The position numbers were made by a program, and so were the translations under genes. From assembly GCF_001984125.1 (NCBI RefSeq), contig NZ_MTQL01000007.1:1178001-1242000 (forward strand): a DNA stretch of 64,000 nucleotides, written 5' to 3'. Within the stretch, counting starts at the first letter, position 1, and each line of letters opens with the position of its first letter. Below are positions 25,847 through 34,699 of this stretch, one piece after another. The notes beneath the pieces were generated by a model. The model worked only from the letters and a program-made list of their open reading frames with translations. It was not told the origin of the DNA and made no database searches. The DNA is from Leifsonia sp. ALI-44-B. GTDB lineage: Bacteria; Actinomycetota; Actinomycetes; Actinomycetales; Microbacteriaceae.

Positions 25847-26684
25847 TGGGCTGACCCGTCGCGGGGTGCGGCACAAGGTCGACATCCTGGCGATAGACCG
25901 CGCGGATGCGTTCGGCCGTGAGCACCTCGGCCGGGATTCCTGTCGCCACCACGCGTCCGTTCTCGAGCAGGGTGATCGTGTCGGCGAAGGCCGCGGCGAC
26001 GTTGAGGTCGTGCAGGACGATGACGACGGCATCCCCGGCGTGTGCTCGTTCGCGGGCCAGCCGCAGAACGTCCTCCTGGTGCTTCAGGTCGAGAGCCGCC
26101 GTTGGTTCGTCGAGCAGCAGGATGCCGGCGCGTTGGGCCAGCACACGGGCCAGGGCCGCACGGGCGCGTTCGCCGCCCGAGAGCGAGGGCACGGGGCGCT
26201 CGAGCAGGGGATGCAGCTCGGTCGCGGCGATCGCGTCGGCGACGGCCTGTTCGTCCTCCGCCTCGGCGGGTGTTCCGCGCCAGGGGGAACGGCCCATGCG
26301 CACGACCTCGTCCACTGTAAAGGGGAACGAGACGCGGTTCTCCTGCAGCAGCACGGCGCGTTCGCGGGCGAGCTGCTTCGGTTTCCAGGCATCCAAGTTT
26401 GTGCCGCGCACCGAGACGCTGCCGGCGGCGGGGCGGATGTCGCCGGCCAAGGCTGCGAGCAACGTCGACTTTCCGGCTCCGTTCGGCCCGATCAACGCGT
26501 GCACGCGACCCGCCTCGACCGTGAGATCGACGTCGGTCAGGATGCGCGCTCCGCCGATCGACACCGACACCGACTGGGCGCGCAGGGCAGGCGCGTCGGG
26601 TCCATCCGGCAGGGCGGACGCGGGGGCAGCAGACGCGGTTGCAGCAGACCCGACGCCGGCGGGCAGCTCGGCGCTCACGCCCAT
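25827..26684 (-). CDS. hmuV: Heme ABC transporter ATP-binding protein
   Basis: A 285-residue ABC ATPase. Walker A GPNGAGKST, Q-loop LLQENRVSFPFTVDEVVRMG, signature LSGGERARAALARVL, Walker B ILLLDEPTAALD and H-loop VLHDLN are all present. The YRQDVDLVPHPATGQPIIVP C-terminus is typical of HmuV. The first 33 residues are a disordered A/P/S-rich extension. The ATG at 26684 overlaps the permease gene by 10 bases. It powers heme import together with HmuU and HmuT. Confidence 0.92.
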   Translation of the reverse strand: MGVSAELPAGVGSAATASAAPASALPDGPDAPALRAQSVSVSIGGARILTDVDLTVEAGRVHALIGPNGAGKSTLLAALAGDIRPAAGSVSVRGTNLDAWKPKQLARERAVLLQENRVSFPFTVDEVVRMGRSPWRGTPAEAEDEQAVADAIAATELHPLLERPVPSLSGGERARAALARVLAQRAGILLLDEPTAALDLKHQEDVLRLARERAHAGDAVVIVLHDLNVAAAFADTITLLENGRVVATGIPAEVLTAERIRAVYRQDVDLVPHPATGQPIIVPRR

Positions 26685-27874
26685 CCCCCCGCCTTGCGCC
26701 GCGTTCGCAGCAGCAGCCAGAAGAAGAACGGCCCGCCCACGAGCGACGTGATCATGCCGATGGGCAGATCGGCGAGGGGCACGGCCGTGCGCGCGAACAG
26801 GTCGGCCGTCGCGAGCAACAGGGCGCCGCCCAGCACGGATGCGATGAGTAGCGGCAGATGCGCGGGCCCGATGATCATGCGCATCAGGTGCGGGATGACG
26901 AGGCCCACGAACGCGATGATGCCCGCGAACGCCACGGCCGCGCACACGAGCAGCGCGACGACCACGATGATGAGGATGCGCACACCTTCGACGTTCACCC
27001 CGAGGTGGCGCGCGTTGCGCTCGCCGAGCGAGAACAGATCGAGCGTGCGGGCGCTGAGAAACGCGACCACGAGGCCCACGGCCACGAGCGGCGCGACGAT
27101 GCCCACCTGCGACCACTGCGAACCGTTCAGGCTGCCGAGCTGCCAGAAGATGATCTGCTCGCGTGTGGACGTGTCGCCGATGAACGTCATGAGTGCGAGC
27201 CCGGCGCCCGCGAACGCGTTCACGGCGATGCCCGTCAGGATGAGTGTCACGACCTCGGTCTTGCCGTTGGAACGGCTCGTGGCATAGACGATGAGCACGG
27301 TGGCGAGTCCCGTGGCGAAGGCCAACAGGGGAACGGTCCACTGACCCGCGAACGTCCAGCCGAGAGTGATGGCCGTTGCGGCACCCAGGGCGGCGCCCGA
27401 CGAAACGCCGACCACTCCGGCATCCGCGAGCGGGTTGCCGAAGACGGCCTGCATGAGCATGCCCGCGGCGGCCAGGGCGGCCCCGATGAGCAGTCCCATG
27501 AGCACGCGCGGAAAACGGATGGTGACGAGGGCCTGCTCGGCGTTTGGATGCGTGAGCGGAATGCCCAGGTCGAGCCCGAGCCGCGCGAGCAGCACCTGCA
27601 CGACCTCGTGCGGCGGCACGGGCAGCTGGCCTGTGCCCGCCGAGATGAGCGCGACCACGACGAGCGCGACCGCCAGTGCGGTGAAGAGGACGGCCTTGCG
27701 GGTGCGGAACGGGTGACGGCCGGCGCGGCGCGGGGGAGCGGCGACCGTGTCGGCGGGCATCTCGGCGGAAAGAGCGACAGAGGGAGCGGCGGATGTCTCG
27801 GCGCTCCTGTTCGCTGGCCGTTCGGCCGCGGGCGTGGCTGCGGCCGAGGTGTCCGCGGGTTTCGCGGCGGTCAT
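26675..27874 (-). CDS. hmuU: Heme/iron ABC transporter permease
   Basis: A 399-residue FecCD-type permease with about nine to ten membrane helices. VTIRFPRVLMGLLIGAALAA, AGMLMQAVFGNPLADAGVVG, LTGIAVNAF and FAGIIAFVGLVIPHLMRMII are the family blocks, in normal order. The N-terminal 65 residues form a hydrophilic A/T/S-rich cytoplasmic leader. The ATG at 27874 overlaps the hmuT stop by four bases, so the longer frame reaching into hmuT is rejected. Confidence 0.92.
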   Translation of the reverse strand: MTAAKPADTSAAATPAAERPANRSAETSAAPSVALSAEMPADTVAAPPRRAGRHPFRTRKAVLFTALAVALVVVALISAGTGQLPVPPHEVVQVLLARLGLDLGIPLTHPNAEQALVTIRFPRVLMGLLIGAALAAAGMLMQAVFGNPLADAGVVGVSSGAALGAATAITLGWTFAGQWTVPLLAFATGLATVLIVYATSRSNGKTEVVTLILTGIAVNAFAGAGLALMTFIGDTSTREQIIFWQLGSLNGSQWSQVGIVAPLVAVGLVVAFLSARTLDLFSLGERNARHLGVNVEGVRILIIVVVALLVCAAVAFAGIIAFVGLVIPHLMRMIIGPAHLPLLIASVLGGALLLATADLFARTAVPLADLPIGMITSLVGGPFFFWLLLRTRRKAGGWA

Positions 27875-29124
27875 TCGGCGCTCGGGCTGCTGCTCGTCGT
27901 CGAGCCCGCGGCGCCCACGCTGTCGGGTGCCCACAAAGCCCGCGCCAGGGCATCCACGATCTGCGGTGTGCGCGGCCCGAAGCTCAACACATCACCATCG
28001 GCCATATCGATGACGCGCTTGTGCTGGCCGGCGGGCGTCGAGGCGATGGCGGGGACGCGCTCGATCAACCCGTCGATGCCGTCCACCGATTCGAGGCCGT
28101 CGGTCATCATGAGCAGCACGTCGGGGGCGGCCTGCACGATCGCCTCGGCCGTCATGGGCTTCATGCCCTGCCAGCCGATCTCGCCCGCGACATCCACGCC
28201 GCCGATGGTTTCGATCAGGGTGTCGGCGCCCGATCCCTCGCCGAAGAGGTAATAGATCCCGGCGCTGCCCCGCACATAGAGGAACATGACGCGCGGCCGG
28301 TCGGATGAGCGAGCGGCGACCTCGTTCACCTGCGCCGTCACCGCGGCCAGCTCGCCGTCGACCCGCGTCGAGAGTTGCTCGCCAACCGAGCTCACGCCGA
28401 GCGCCGTCGCGACCTCGTCGATGATCTGGTCGACGTTGTCGATGCGGCGATCGGGCGTGATGACCACGACGGGGATGCCCGCGTCGCGCAATTGCTGCCG
28501 CACCTCTTTCGGCCCGATGGTCGTGTCGGTGAGCACGACGGTGGGCGCCAGCTCGAGAATCGCCTCGCCGTTCAGCGAGTGGCCGCTCGAGGTGACGACC
28601 GGCAGGTCTGCCGTGCCGGGGAACGTGGTCGAGGTGTCGCGCCCCACGAGGTTGTCGCCCAGCCCGAGACCCCACACGGTCGCGGCCAGCGTTCCCGAGA
28701 TGTCGATCGCGAGAATGCGGCTCGCGTCTTCGACCGTCACGGTGGTGCCCTCGCTGTCGGTCACGGTGACGGGCAGATCGGATGCCGGAGCCTCGGCCAC
28801 GGGCTGCACGCCCTGGTTTTCGAGGCACGCCGTCGTGCCGCCCTCGACGGCCGCCGGATCGTCGGCGAGCGCGAGTTCGCTGAGCGGTGTGGCGCTGCCC
28901 GGGCACGCGGGCACGGTGGCTGACGTCGTGCCGCCCGACGCGGGCCCGGATGTCGGAGCGCCGGCCGTCTGGCATCCGGTGAGCGCGAGGGTGACGGCCG
29001 CGGCCGCTGCTGCCGCTGCGATGCCGACCGAGAACGGCCGACGAACCGAGGCCGAGTGGCCAGACGGCGTCGCACGGGTGGTCGACGTCTGGGAGCGGTG
29101 ACGAGGGCGGTGAAGGATGCGCAC
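27871..29124 (-). CDS. hmuT: Heme-binding lipoprotein of the ABC importer
   Basis: A 417-residue lipoprotein: arginine-rich leader, alanine-rich hydrophobic core and lipobox LTGC (Cys at about 51). The mature part is a class III binding protein joined by a long helix: RILAIDISGTLAATVWGLGL, LNGEAILELAPTVVLTDTT, VMFLYVRGSAGIYYLFG, GWQGMKPMTAEAIVQAAPDV. A roughly 60-residue Cys/Pro/Glu-rich segment precedes the lobe. It receives heme from surface HtaA proteins and hands it to HmuU/V (established for Corynebacterium). GTG start at 29124; an iron box lies 24 bases upstream. Confidence 0.9.
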   Translation of the reverse strand: MRILHRPRHRSQTSTTRATPSGHSASVRRPFSVGIAAAAAAAAVTLALTGCQTAGAPTSGPASGGTTSATVPACPGSATPLSELALADDPAAVEGGTTACLENQGVQPVAEAPASDLPVTVTDSEGTTVTVEDASRILAIDISGTLAATVWGLGLGDNLVGRDTSTTFPGTADLPVVTSSGHSLNGEAILELAPTVVLTDTTIGPKEVRQQLRDAGIPVVVITPDRRIDNVDQIIDEVATALGVSSVGEQLSTRVDGELAAVTAQVNEVAARSSDRPRVMFLYVRGSAGIYYLFGEGSGADTLIETIGGVDVAGEIGWQGMKPMTAEAIVQAAPDVLLMMTDGLESVDGIDGLIERVPAIASTPAGQHKRVIDMADGDVLSFGPRTPQIVDALARALWAPDSVGAAGSTTSSSPSAE

Positions 29125-29147
29125 GGGGCCGATTCTGTGGAAGTTAA

Positions 29148-29166
29148 TGAGGTAAGGCTAACCTGA
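29148..29166. promoter_or_regulatory. DtxR/IdeR iron box upstream of hmuT
   Basis: TGAGGTAAGGCTAACCTGA agrees with the DtxR consensus TTAGGTTAGGCTAACCTAA at 16 of 19 positions, including the fully conserved core GGCTAACCT. It sits 24 bases upstream of the hmuT start, where a repressor would block the promoter. Iron-dependent repression of heme import is the expected outcome. Confidence 0.85.
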
Positions 29167-29199
29167 GCTTGACAGGGGCTCGACGGCCCCGATACTTTC

Positions 29200-29218
29200 T
29201 TAGCATAGCCTCACCTAA
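29200..29218. promoter_or_regulatory. Second DtxR-type iron box, htaA side
   Basis: Read on the minus strand, TTAGGTGAGGCTATGCTAA matches the DtxR consensus at 16 of 19 positions. It lies 34 bases from the first box and 123 bases upstream of the HtaA-protein start, so it is placed to control the rightward promoter. Its half-site is weaker on one side than the first box. Confidence 0.75.
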
Positions 29219-29340
29219 CCCGCCACATCGGCGGAATTCCGGGGCTGACACAGCACTCGACCCGCGCCCCGCGCGCCCCGCCCCCAGCGGTCCGACCCCT
29301 TCTCGGACCGTCAACAGGTATGCCATCAGGAGCACAACCC

Positions 29341-32300
29341 GTGACAACACACCCCTCCGCACAGCCCGGGCCGCGCACGCGGCGCCCCCTGCGCGCCGCC
29401 CTCGCCAGCCTCACCGCGGCGCTGCTCATCGTCGGCGGTTCGTTCGCCGGCGCGACGGCCGCGACGGCCGAGGCGCTCGCCCCCGATTCCGCGACCGCGG
29501 CCGCGACGGCCGCAAACCCCGCGGCCGAGAGCCCGGCAGTCGACGCCACGTCATCCGAAGCTCCTGCCGTGGACGCTCCTGCCGCAGCACCCACCGCCGC
29601 GCCCCAGGCCGCCGCCGCTGTCGCCGCGCCCGCCCTGACGATCACTCCCGCGACGGATGTCGACCCCTCCGTCTCGAACACCTTCACCGTCACGGGCACC
29701 GGCTACGTGGGCGACGCCGCCGTCAACGGCGCTTATGTCGTCCTCGGTGAGAAGGCCAAGTGGGCGGGCGAAGGCCCCCTCCCCGCCGAGGGCTGGGCGG
29801 CGCTCTCTTGGGTGATGCCGCGCCAGATCGTCGACGGAAAATTCACCACGACGCTCACCATCCCGGCTGGCACGTTCGACCCGTCGAAGGCCTACCACGT
29901 GGGCACGTCCGCCGCGCACGGCCTGTCGGTCACGAACCGCTCGCTCGACGCCTTCGCGGCCATCGGCATCCGCCAGCCGGCGCCCGTCGCCGACCCGAAG
30001 ATCACGGTCACGCCGGCCGCAGACATCGACCCGGCCGTGGCGAACACGTTCACCATCACGGGCACGGGCTTCGTCGGCCCCGGTGCCGCCAGTGGTGCCT
30101 ACGTCGTGCTCGGCGAGAAGGCCAAGTGGTCCGGCGAGGGCGCCCTTCCGGCAACCGGTTGGGCCGGACTCGCCTGGGTGATGCCGCGCCAGATCGTCGA
30201 TGGAAAATTCACCACGACGCTCACCATCCCGGCCGGCACCTTCGACCCGTCGAAGGCCTACCACGTGGGCACGTCGGCCGCGCATGGCCTGTCGGTCACG
30301 AACCGCTCGCTCGACTCGTTCGCCGACCTGAGCATTCGTCAGCCCGCGCCCGTCGCCGACCCGAAGATCACGGTCACGCCCGCATCCGATATCGACCCTG
30401 CCGTCGAGAACACGTTCACCGTGACGGGCACCGGTTTCGTCGGCGACGCCGCGGTCAACGGCGCCTATGTTGTTCTCGGCGAGAAGGCGAAATGGTCGGG
30501 AGAAGGCCCCCTGCCCTCCGCCGGCTGGGCTGCGCTGTCCTGGGTCATGCCGCGCCAGATTGTCGAAGGAAAATTCACGGTCACCCTCAAGATCCTGGCG
30601 GGCACGTTCGACCCGTCGAAGGAATACCACGTCGCCACGAGCGCAGCTCATGGGTTGTCGATCACCAACCGCACGCTCGACTCCTTCGCGGGCCTCTCGA
30701 TCCGCCAGCCCGTGCCCGTTGCACAGCCGAAGATCACGGTGACTCCCGCATCCGCTATCGACCCCGCCGTCGAGAACACGTTCACGGTGAAGGGGACCGG
30801 TTTCACGGGCGAGGCCGCGGCGAGCGGTGCCTATGTGCTGCTCGGTGACCGCGCGATCTGGTCGGGCAACGGTCCACTGAAGGCCGACGGATGGCTGTCG
30901 ACCAACTGGGTCATGCCGCGCCAGATCGTCGACGGAGCCTTCACGCTCACGATCAAGATCCCCGCCGGGGCCCTCACCTACGGCGTCGACTACCAGGTGG
31001 CCACGAGCGCCGCTCACGGTTTGTCGGTCACGAACCGCTCGCTCGACACGTTCCAGCAGCTCACGCTCGTGCCGCAGCCCGCGAAGTCCACCAGCACGAC
31101 GCTCGCCGCCTCGGCCACGAGCATCTCGGTGGGCGATTCCGTGCGCTTCGACTTCACGGTGGCCCCCGCCGTCGACGGCACCGTCACGCTTCTGGATGGC
31201 TTCACCGTGCTGGCGAGCGACGTGCCCGTCCGCGCGGGCTCCGGGTCCTTCTCGACCTCGACCCTCTCCGCCGGTGTCCACTCGATCACGGCGCGTTTCC
31301 TGCCGAACCCCTCGACGGGTCTCGAACCCAGCACCTCGAATCGTGTGACGATCTCGGTCTCGTCGATCATCCCGCCCCAGCCGCCCACCCCTCCGACCCC
31401 GCCGACGCCCCCGACCACGCCCACGGCCCCCGTCAGCGACCCCACGCGTGCCGGCTCGCTCAGCTGGGGTGTCGTCTCGAGCTTCCGCGCCTACATCACG
31501 GGCTCGATTGCCAAGGGTTCCATCCAGGTTTCGGGCGGAGCCACGAGCTCCGGCGGCGCCTTCCAGTTCGGCCAGTCGAACGGTTCGTTTGATCTCGCGA
31601 CCAACACCGGTTCCGCCGGCTATTCGGGTGCGGTGCGCTTCACGGGCCACGGCGGGGCGCTGGACGTCACGCTCGCCAACCCGCAGATCCAGGTCACCTC
31701 GGCCACCGCGGGCACGCTCTCCGCGACCGTCAACGGCACGCCGACCACGCTGGCCACGCTCGACCTGCAGTCGGCCGCGCGTTCCACGACGGGCAACTCG
31801 GTCACCTACCGCAACGCGCCCGTCACCTTCACGGCCGCGGGCTCCGAGGTCTTCCAGGGCCGCTATGCGACGGGCGATCCGCTCACCTTCACGATCGGTG
31901 TGGCGGGGGCTGCTCCGGCGGGCACCGCGGGAACGGTCGCTCAGGCATCCGGTGCCGCCGCCGCGACCTCGACGACGCCTCGCCTGCCGGCCACCGCACC
32001 CGCGAGCACGGGTATCGTCCTGACCGACGAGACGCGAGCGAAGCTCATCGCCGGCGACGAGGTCACGGTCTCGGCCGACGGCTTCCAGCCCACCGAGAAG
32101 AACATCCGCGTGGTCGTCTACTCGACACCCACCGTGCTCGCCTCGGGCCTCAGCGCCGACGCGTCGGGAGTCGTCACCTGGACGGGCAAGCTGCCCGCCA
32201 CGCTCGAGCCCGGTGAGCACACGCTCACGTTCCAGGGGTCGATCAGCAAGGGTGTCGTGTTCGAACTGCCCGAGGTCACGACGCTCGCGGCGGGGTCGTG

Positions 32301-33063
32301 CCTCGTCGAGAACGCCACGCTCGATTGGGGCTTCAAGGAGTCGTTCCGCAACTACATCGAGGGCATCGCCCGCGGTGGGTGGGAGCTCGCCGACGGCGCC
32401 ACCTACACCTACCCGACCTTCGGCTTCACGGGCGGAAAGGGCTCCTACAACCCCGAAGAGTCCTCGGGTGTGGTGTCGTTCGGCGGCAGCATCCGCTTCA
32501 CGGGCCACGACGGCGCCCTCAACACGACGCTGACGAACCCTCGGATCGAGTTCGTCGACGACACGACGGCCTACATCCTGCTCGACGTCTCGGGCACGAC
32601 GCAGGACGGTCAGGCCATCGCCGACACGGCCATCCGGTTCGCGAAACTCGACCTCGCGTCGGGCACGGTGAGCCAGGATGCCGGCAGCGTCACGGGTGCC
32701 GACATCGCCGCCGTCCTCACCGACGAAGGGGCCGCCGCGTTCGGCACCTACGCCGCCGGTGAAGAGCTCGACCCGGTCGCCTTCACGGTTCCGCTGCCCG
32801 CCGACTGCGGCGTCGCCGCGGCCCCGGCCGCCGAGGAGGAGACCGAGGTGACGACGACCGACACCCAGGCCGAACTCGCCGCGCCGGCCGCATCCACGGG
32901 CGACACCTCGTGGATCGTCTGGGCCATCGTCGCCGCCTTCGTGCTCCTCGCCGCCCTGGCGCTCGTGTGGATCGTCGTCGCCCGTCGCCGCTCCGTCTCC
33001 GCCGCTGCGGCAACAGGCTCCGGCCCCACCTCGAACGACGTGACGCCGGGCCCCCTGGCCTAG
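29341..33063 (+). CDS. HtaA-domain heme-acquisition surface protein with four 122-residue repeats
   Basis: A 1240-residue exported, membrane-anchored protein. Signal peptide to about residue 45; A-rich spacer; four tandem 122-residue beta-rich repeats (residues 99-586) with LGEKAKW, WVMPRQIV and AAHGLSVTNRSLD; an Ig-like domain (about 582-675); a P/T hinge; HtaA domain 1 (from about 700, SLSWGVVSSFRAYI) and HtaA domain 2 (from about 991, LDWGFKESFRNYI); C-terminal helix (about 1190-1212) and basic tail. HtaA domains bind heme through a conserved tyrosine/histidine (known in C. glutamicum and C. diphtheriae). GTG at 29341 has GGAG eight bases upstream. Divergent from hmuTUV across two iron boxes. 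Confidence 0.9.
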   Translation: MTTHPSAQPGPRTRRPLRAALASLTAALLIVGGSFAGATAATAEALAPDSATAAATAANPAAESPAVDATSSEAPAVDAPAAAPTAAPQAAAAVAAPALTITPATDVDPSVSNTFTVTGTGYVGDAAVNGAYVVLGEKAKWAGEGPLPAEGWAALSWVMPRQIVDGKFTTTLTIPAGTFDPSKAYHVGTSAAHGLSVTNRSLDAFAAIGIRQPAPVADPKITVTPAADIDPAVANTFTITGTGFVGPGAASGAYVVLGEKAKWSGEGALPATGWAGLAWVMPRQIVDGKFTTTLTIPAGTFDPSKAYHVGTSAAHGLSVTNRSLDSFADLSIRQPAPVADPKITVTPASDIDPAVENTFTVTGTGFVGDAAVNGAYVVLGEKAKWSGEGPLPSAGWAALSWVMPRQIVEGKFTVTLKILAGTFDPSKEYHVATSAAHGLSITNRTLDSFAGLSIRQPVPVAQPKITVTPASAIDPAVENTFTVKGTGFTGEAAASGAYVLLGDRAIWSGNGPLKADGWLSTNWVMPRQIVDGAFTLTIKIPAGALTYGVDYQVATSAAHGLSVTNRSLDTFQQLTLVPQPAKSTSTTLAASATSISVGDSVRFDFTVAPAVDGTVTLLDGFTVLASDVPVRAGSGSFSTSTLSAGVHSITARFLPNPSTGLEPSTSNRVTISVSSIIPPQPPTPPTPPTPPTTPTAPVSDPTRAGSLSWGVVSSFRAYITGSIAKGSIQVSGGATSSGGAFQFGQSNGSFDLATNTGSAGYSGAVRFTGHGGALDVTLANPQIQVTSATAGTLSATVNGTPTTLATLDLQSAARSTTGNSVTYRNAPVTFTAAGSEVFQGRYATGDPLTFTIGVAGAAPAGTAGTVAQASGAAAATSTTPRLPATAPASTGIVLTDETRAKLIAGDEVTVSADGFQPTEKNIRVVVYSTPTVLASGLSADASGVVTWTGKLPATLEPGEHTLTFQGSISKGVVFELPEVTTLAAGSCLVENATLDWGFKESFRNYIEGIARGGWELADGATYTYPTFGFTGGKGSYNPEESSGVVSFGGSIRFTGHDGALNTTLTNPRIEFVDDTTAYILLDVSGTTQDGQAIADTAIRFAKLDLASGTVSQDAGSVTGADIAAVLTDEGAAAFGTYAAGEELDPVAFTVPLPADCGVAAAPAAEEETEVTTTDTQAELAAPAASTGDTSWIVWAIVAAFVLLAALALVWIVVARRRSVSAAAATGSGPTSNDVTPGPLA
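29635..31098 (+). repeat. Four tandem 366-bp repeats inside the HtaA gene
   Basis: Copies begin at 29635, 30001, 30367 and 30733. The spacing is exactly 366 bases (122 codons) each time, checked at the shared ATGCCGCG word at 29815, 30181, 30547 and 30913. Copies 1 and 2 are nearly identical over more than 120 bases around that word, while copies 3 and 4 have diverged. The pattern indicates recent unequal exchange or gene conversion between copies 1 and 2. Confidence 0.9.
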
Positions 33064-33072
33064 CCTCACGCC

Positions 33073-33138
33073 GCGAGGGCCGTGCCCCAAACGCGGCCCT
33101 CGCCAGATCGCCCCCGGTGCCCACGCGCCGGGGGCGAT
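33073..33138 (+). terminator. Double hairpin terminator after the HtaA gene
   Basis: First stem: GCGAGGGCCG (33073-33082) with CGGCCCTCGC (33094-33103), ten perfect pairs. Second stem: ATCGCCCCCGGTGC (33107-33120) with GCGCCGGGGGCGAT (33125-33138), 14 pairs including one wobble, four-base loop, followed by TCTGTTCCCC. The first stem starts 10 bases after the stop codon. Confidence 0.75.
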
Positions 33139-33168
33139 TCTGTTCCCCCTGCCCCTCTCGCGTCCCTC

Positions 33169-33224
33169 GGCACCAGGCACCAGGCACCAGGCGCCAGGCG
33201 CCGGGCACCGGGCATCAGGCGCTC
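33169..33224. repeat. Eight 7-base tandem repeats (GGCACCA type)
   Basis: Eight consecutive 7-base units: GGCACCA three times, then GGCGCCA, GGCGCCG, GGCACCG, GGCATCA and GGCGCTC. The array lies in the gap between the HtaA terminator and the next gene, about 85 bases before that gene's start. The first three copies are identical, suggesting slippage. Confidence 0.85.
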
Positions 33225-33310
33225 CGAGCGGAGCAGCCGGTGGCTGGCGCGCCGCCCGACATCCAACCGCCCTCATCGCGCCCGCCCCCGATCGCCATTA
33301 GGGTGCTGTC

Positions 33311-34108
33311 GTGCTTCCCTCTCCGACGACACGACTGCGGTTCCGCGAGATGACGCTGGACGATCTCGACGACATGGCCGCGCTGCTCGGCGACCCCGCG
33401 GTGATGACCTATTACCCCGCCCCGAAGTCCCGCGCCGAGGCCGAGCGCTGGATCCGCTGGAACCTGGCGAACTACGCCGAGCACGGTTTCGGCTTGTGGA
33501 TCGTCGAAACACACGACGGCGAATTCGTGGGGGATTGCGGGCTCACGCTGCAGACCGTCAACGGTCGGCTCGAGTTAGAGGTCGGCTACCACGTTCGCGC
33601 GGCCCTCCACGGCCAGGGATTCGCCACGGAGGCAGCATCCGCCTGTCTCACTTTCGCGCTCGACCACACAGTGGCGCGCACACTCGTCGCCATCATCGAC
33701 CCCGCCAACAGGGCATCCCGATGCGTCGCCGAGAAGATCGGGATGCACCGCCTGCTCGACGACGGCGCTGACGGCGACGAGACCAAGCGTCGGCACGTCT
33801 TCGGGGTCAGGCTCATCCGCGACCCCGCGGAGAAGGCAGCCTACGACGCCGTCTGGGACGCCGATCCGATCGGAGTAGCCGAATTCCGGCACGCCGCCGA
33901 GGACGAGTACGACGCCGTCGCCGGCGTGATCGCCTCCTGGGTTCACGCTGATCCCGCCATTGGCCTCGCACAACTCGCCGACCGGTTGGACAGGCACTTC
34001 GCCGAACACTTCGGCTTGTCCGACACCTCGCACGACGCTCGCGCCATCGCGCAGGCGACTCTCGCCGCGGGTGCGGGCAGCCCGAATGACCCGCCCGTCG
34101 AAGGCTGA
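33311..34108 (+). CDS. GNAT acetyltransferase, RimJ/RimL type, with extra C-terminal domain
   Basis: A 265-residue protein from GTG. Residues 1-170 are a RimJ/RimL-like GNAT domain: TTRLRFREMTLDDLDDMAAL, VGYHVRAALHGQGFATEAASA (acetyl-CoA loop), IIDPANRASRCVAEKIGM. Relatives acetylate ribosomal protein N-termini or small molecules. The last 80 residues (after the GVRLIRDPAEKAAYDAV segment) are an additional helical domain, EFRHAAEDEYDAVAGVIASW onward, that is not part of the GNAT fold and that I do not recognise. Lies alone between the HtaA gene and the lipoprotein/CDF pair. Confidence 0.82.
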   Translation: MLPSPTTRLRFREMTLDDLDDMAALLGDPAVMTYYPAPKSRAEAERWIRWNLANYAEHGFGLWIVETHDGEFVGDCGLTLQTVNGRLELEVGYHVRAALHGQGFATEAASACLTFALDHTVARTLVAIIDPANRASRCVAEKIGMHRLLDDGADGDETKRRHVFGVRLIRDPAEKAAYDAVWDADPIGVAEFRHAAEDEYDAVAGVIASWVHADPAIGLAQLADRLDRHFAEHFGLSDTSHDARAIAQATLAAGAGSPNDPPVEG

Positions 34109-34217
34109 ATCGGGCGGTCGGCGAGCGGCGTTACTCCGACATCCGATTCCTGTCCACCCCCACCCTTTTTCAGGCCCGAACGGGACTTCGCCGTCGAACC
34201 GTTCCTAAACTGGTGCG

Positions 34218-34697
34218 GTGAAAAAGTGGGCATCGATCGTGGCCGCCGGCTCGCTCGTCGCACTGGTGAGCGGCTGCGGCATCACCGTGCCGTCCGACCC
34301 CGACGGCACGCTCGACAGTGTGCGCGGCGGCGAGCTGCGGGTCGGCGTTTCGCCCAACGACGACTACACGGTCGTCAACGGGGATGACGTGAGCGGCATC
34401 GAACCCGAGGCCGTGCGCGCCTTCGCGGCCACCCTCGACGCCGACGTCGACTGGACCATCGGGTCGGAGCAGGCCCTCGTCAAGAAGCTCGAGAACGACG
34501 AGATCGACCTGCTCATCGCGGGCATCACCGACGACACCCCGTGGGTCGACAAGGCGGGCGTCAGCCGCGCCTACGCCGAGCACCCGGGCGTGGACGGCCG
34601 CATGGAGAAACACGTCATGCTCGTGCAACTCGGCGAAAACGCGTTCCTCAGCGAACTCGAACGTTTCCTCGGCGACTACACGCGGACGGAGGGTTGA
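34218..34697 (+). CDS. One-lobe solute-binding lipoprotein
   Basis: A 159-residue lipoprotein (signal then LVSGC, Cys20). The mature part matches lobe I of family 3 solute-binding proteins: GGELRVGVSPNDDYTVVN, GIEPEAVRAFAATLDADVDW, ALVKKLENDEIDLLIAGITD. After SRAYAE it jumps straight to what looks like the protein's return to lobe I (KHVMLVQLGENAFLSELERFL), with lobe II absent. Family proteins are about 230-260 residues when mature; this one is about 140. The frame is open and well biased, so it looks maintained. Its stop is two bases from the start of the CDF exporter gene, so the two are coupled. GTG start without clear ribosome site. Confidence 0.75.
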   Translation: MKKWASIVAAGSLVALVSGCGITVPSDPDGTLDSVRGGELRVGVSPNDDYTVVNGDDVSGIEPEAVRAFAATLDADVDWTIGSEQALVKKLENDEIDLLIAGITDDTPWVDKAGVSRAYAEHPGVDGRMEKHVMLVQLGENAFLSELERFLGDYTRTEG

Positions 34698-34699
34698 TC

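Noticed and set aside
29551-33276. A 1241-codon open frame on the minus strand opposite the HtaA gene
   Set aside because: It exists because GC3-biased codons leave few stops on the other strand. Its protein is rich in R, G, D and E without hydrophobic order, has no ribosome site, and mirrors the repeats of the real gene.
34218-34697. Reading the one-lobe lipoprotein as a broken pseudogene
   Set aside because: Frame is intact, codon bias is normal, the lipobox is good and the C-terminal return helix is kept, with coupling to the next gene. Loss of lobe II looks like an ancient architecture rather than decay.
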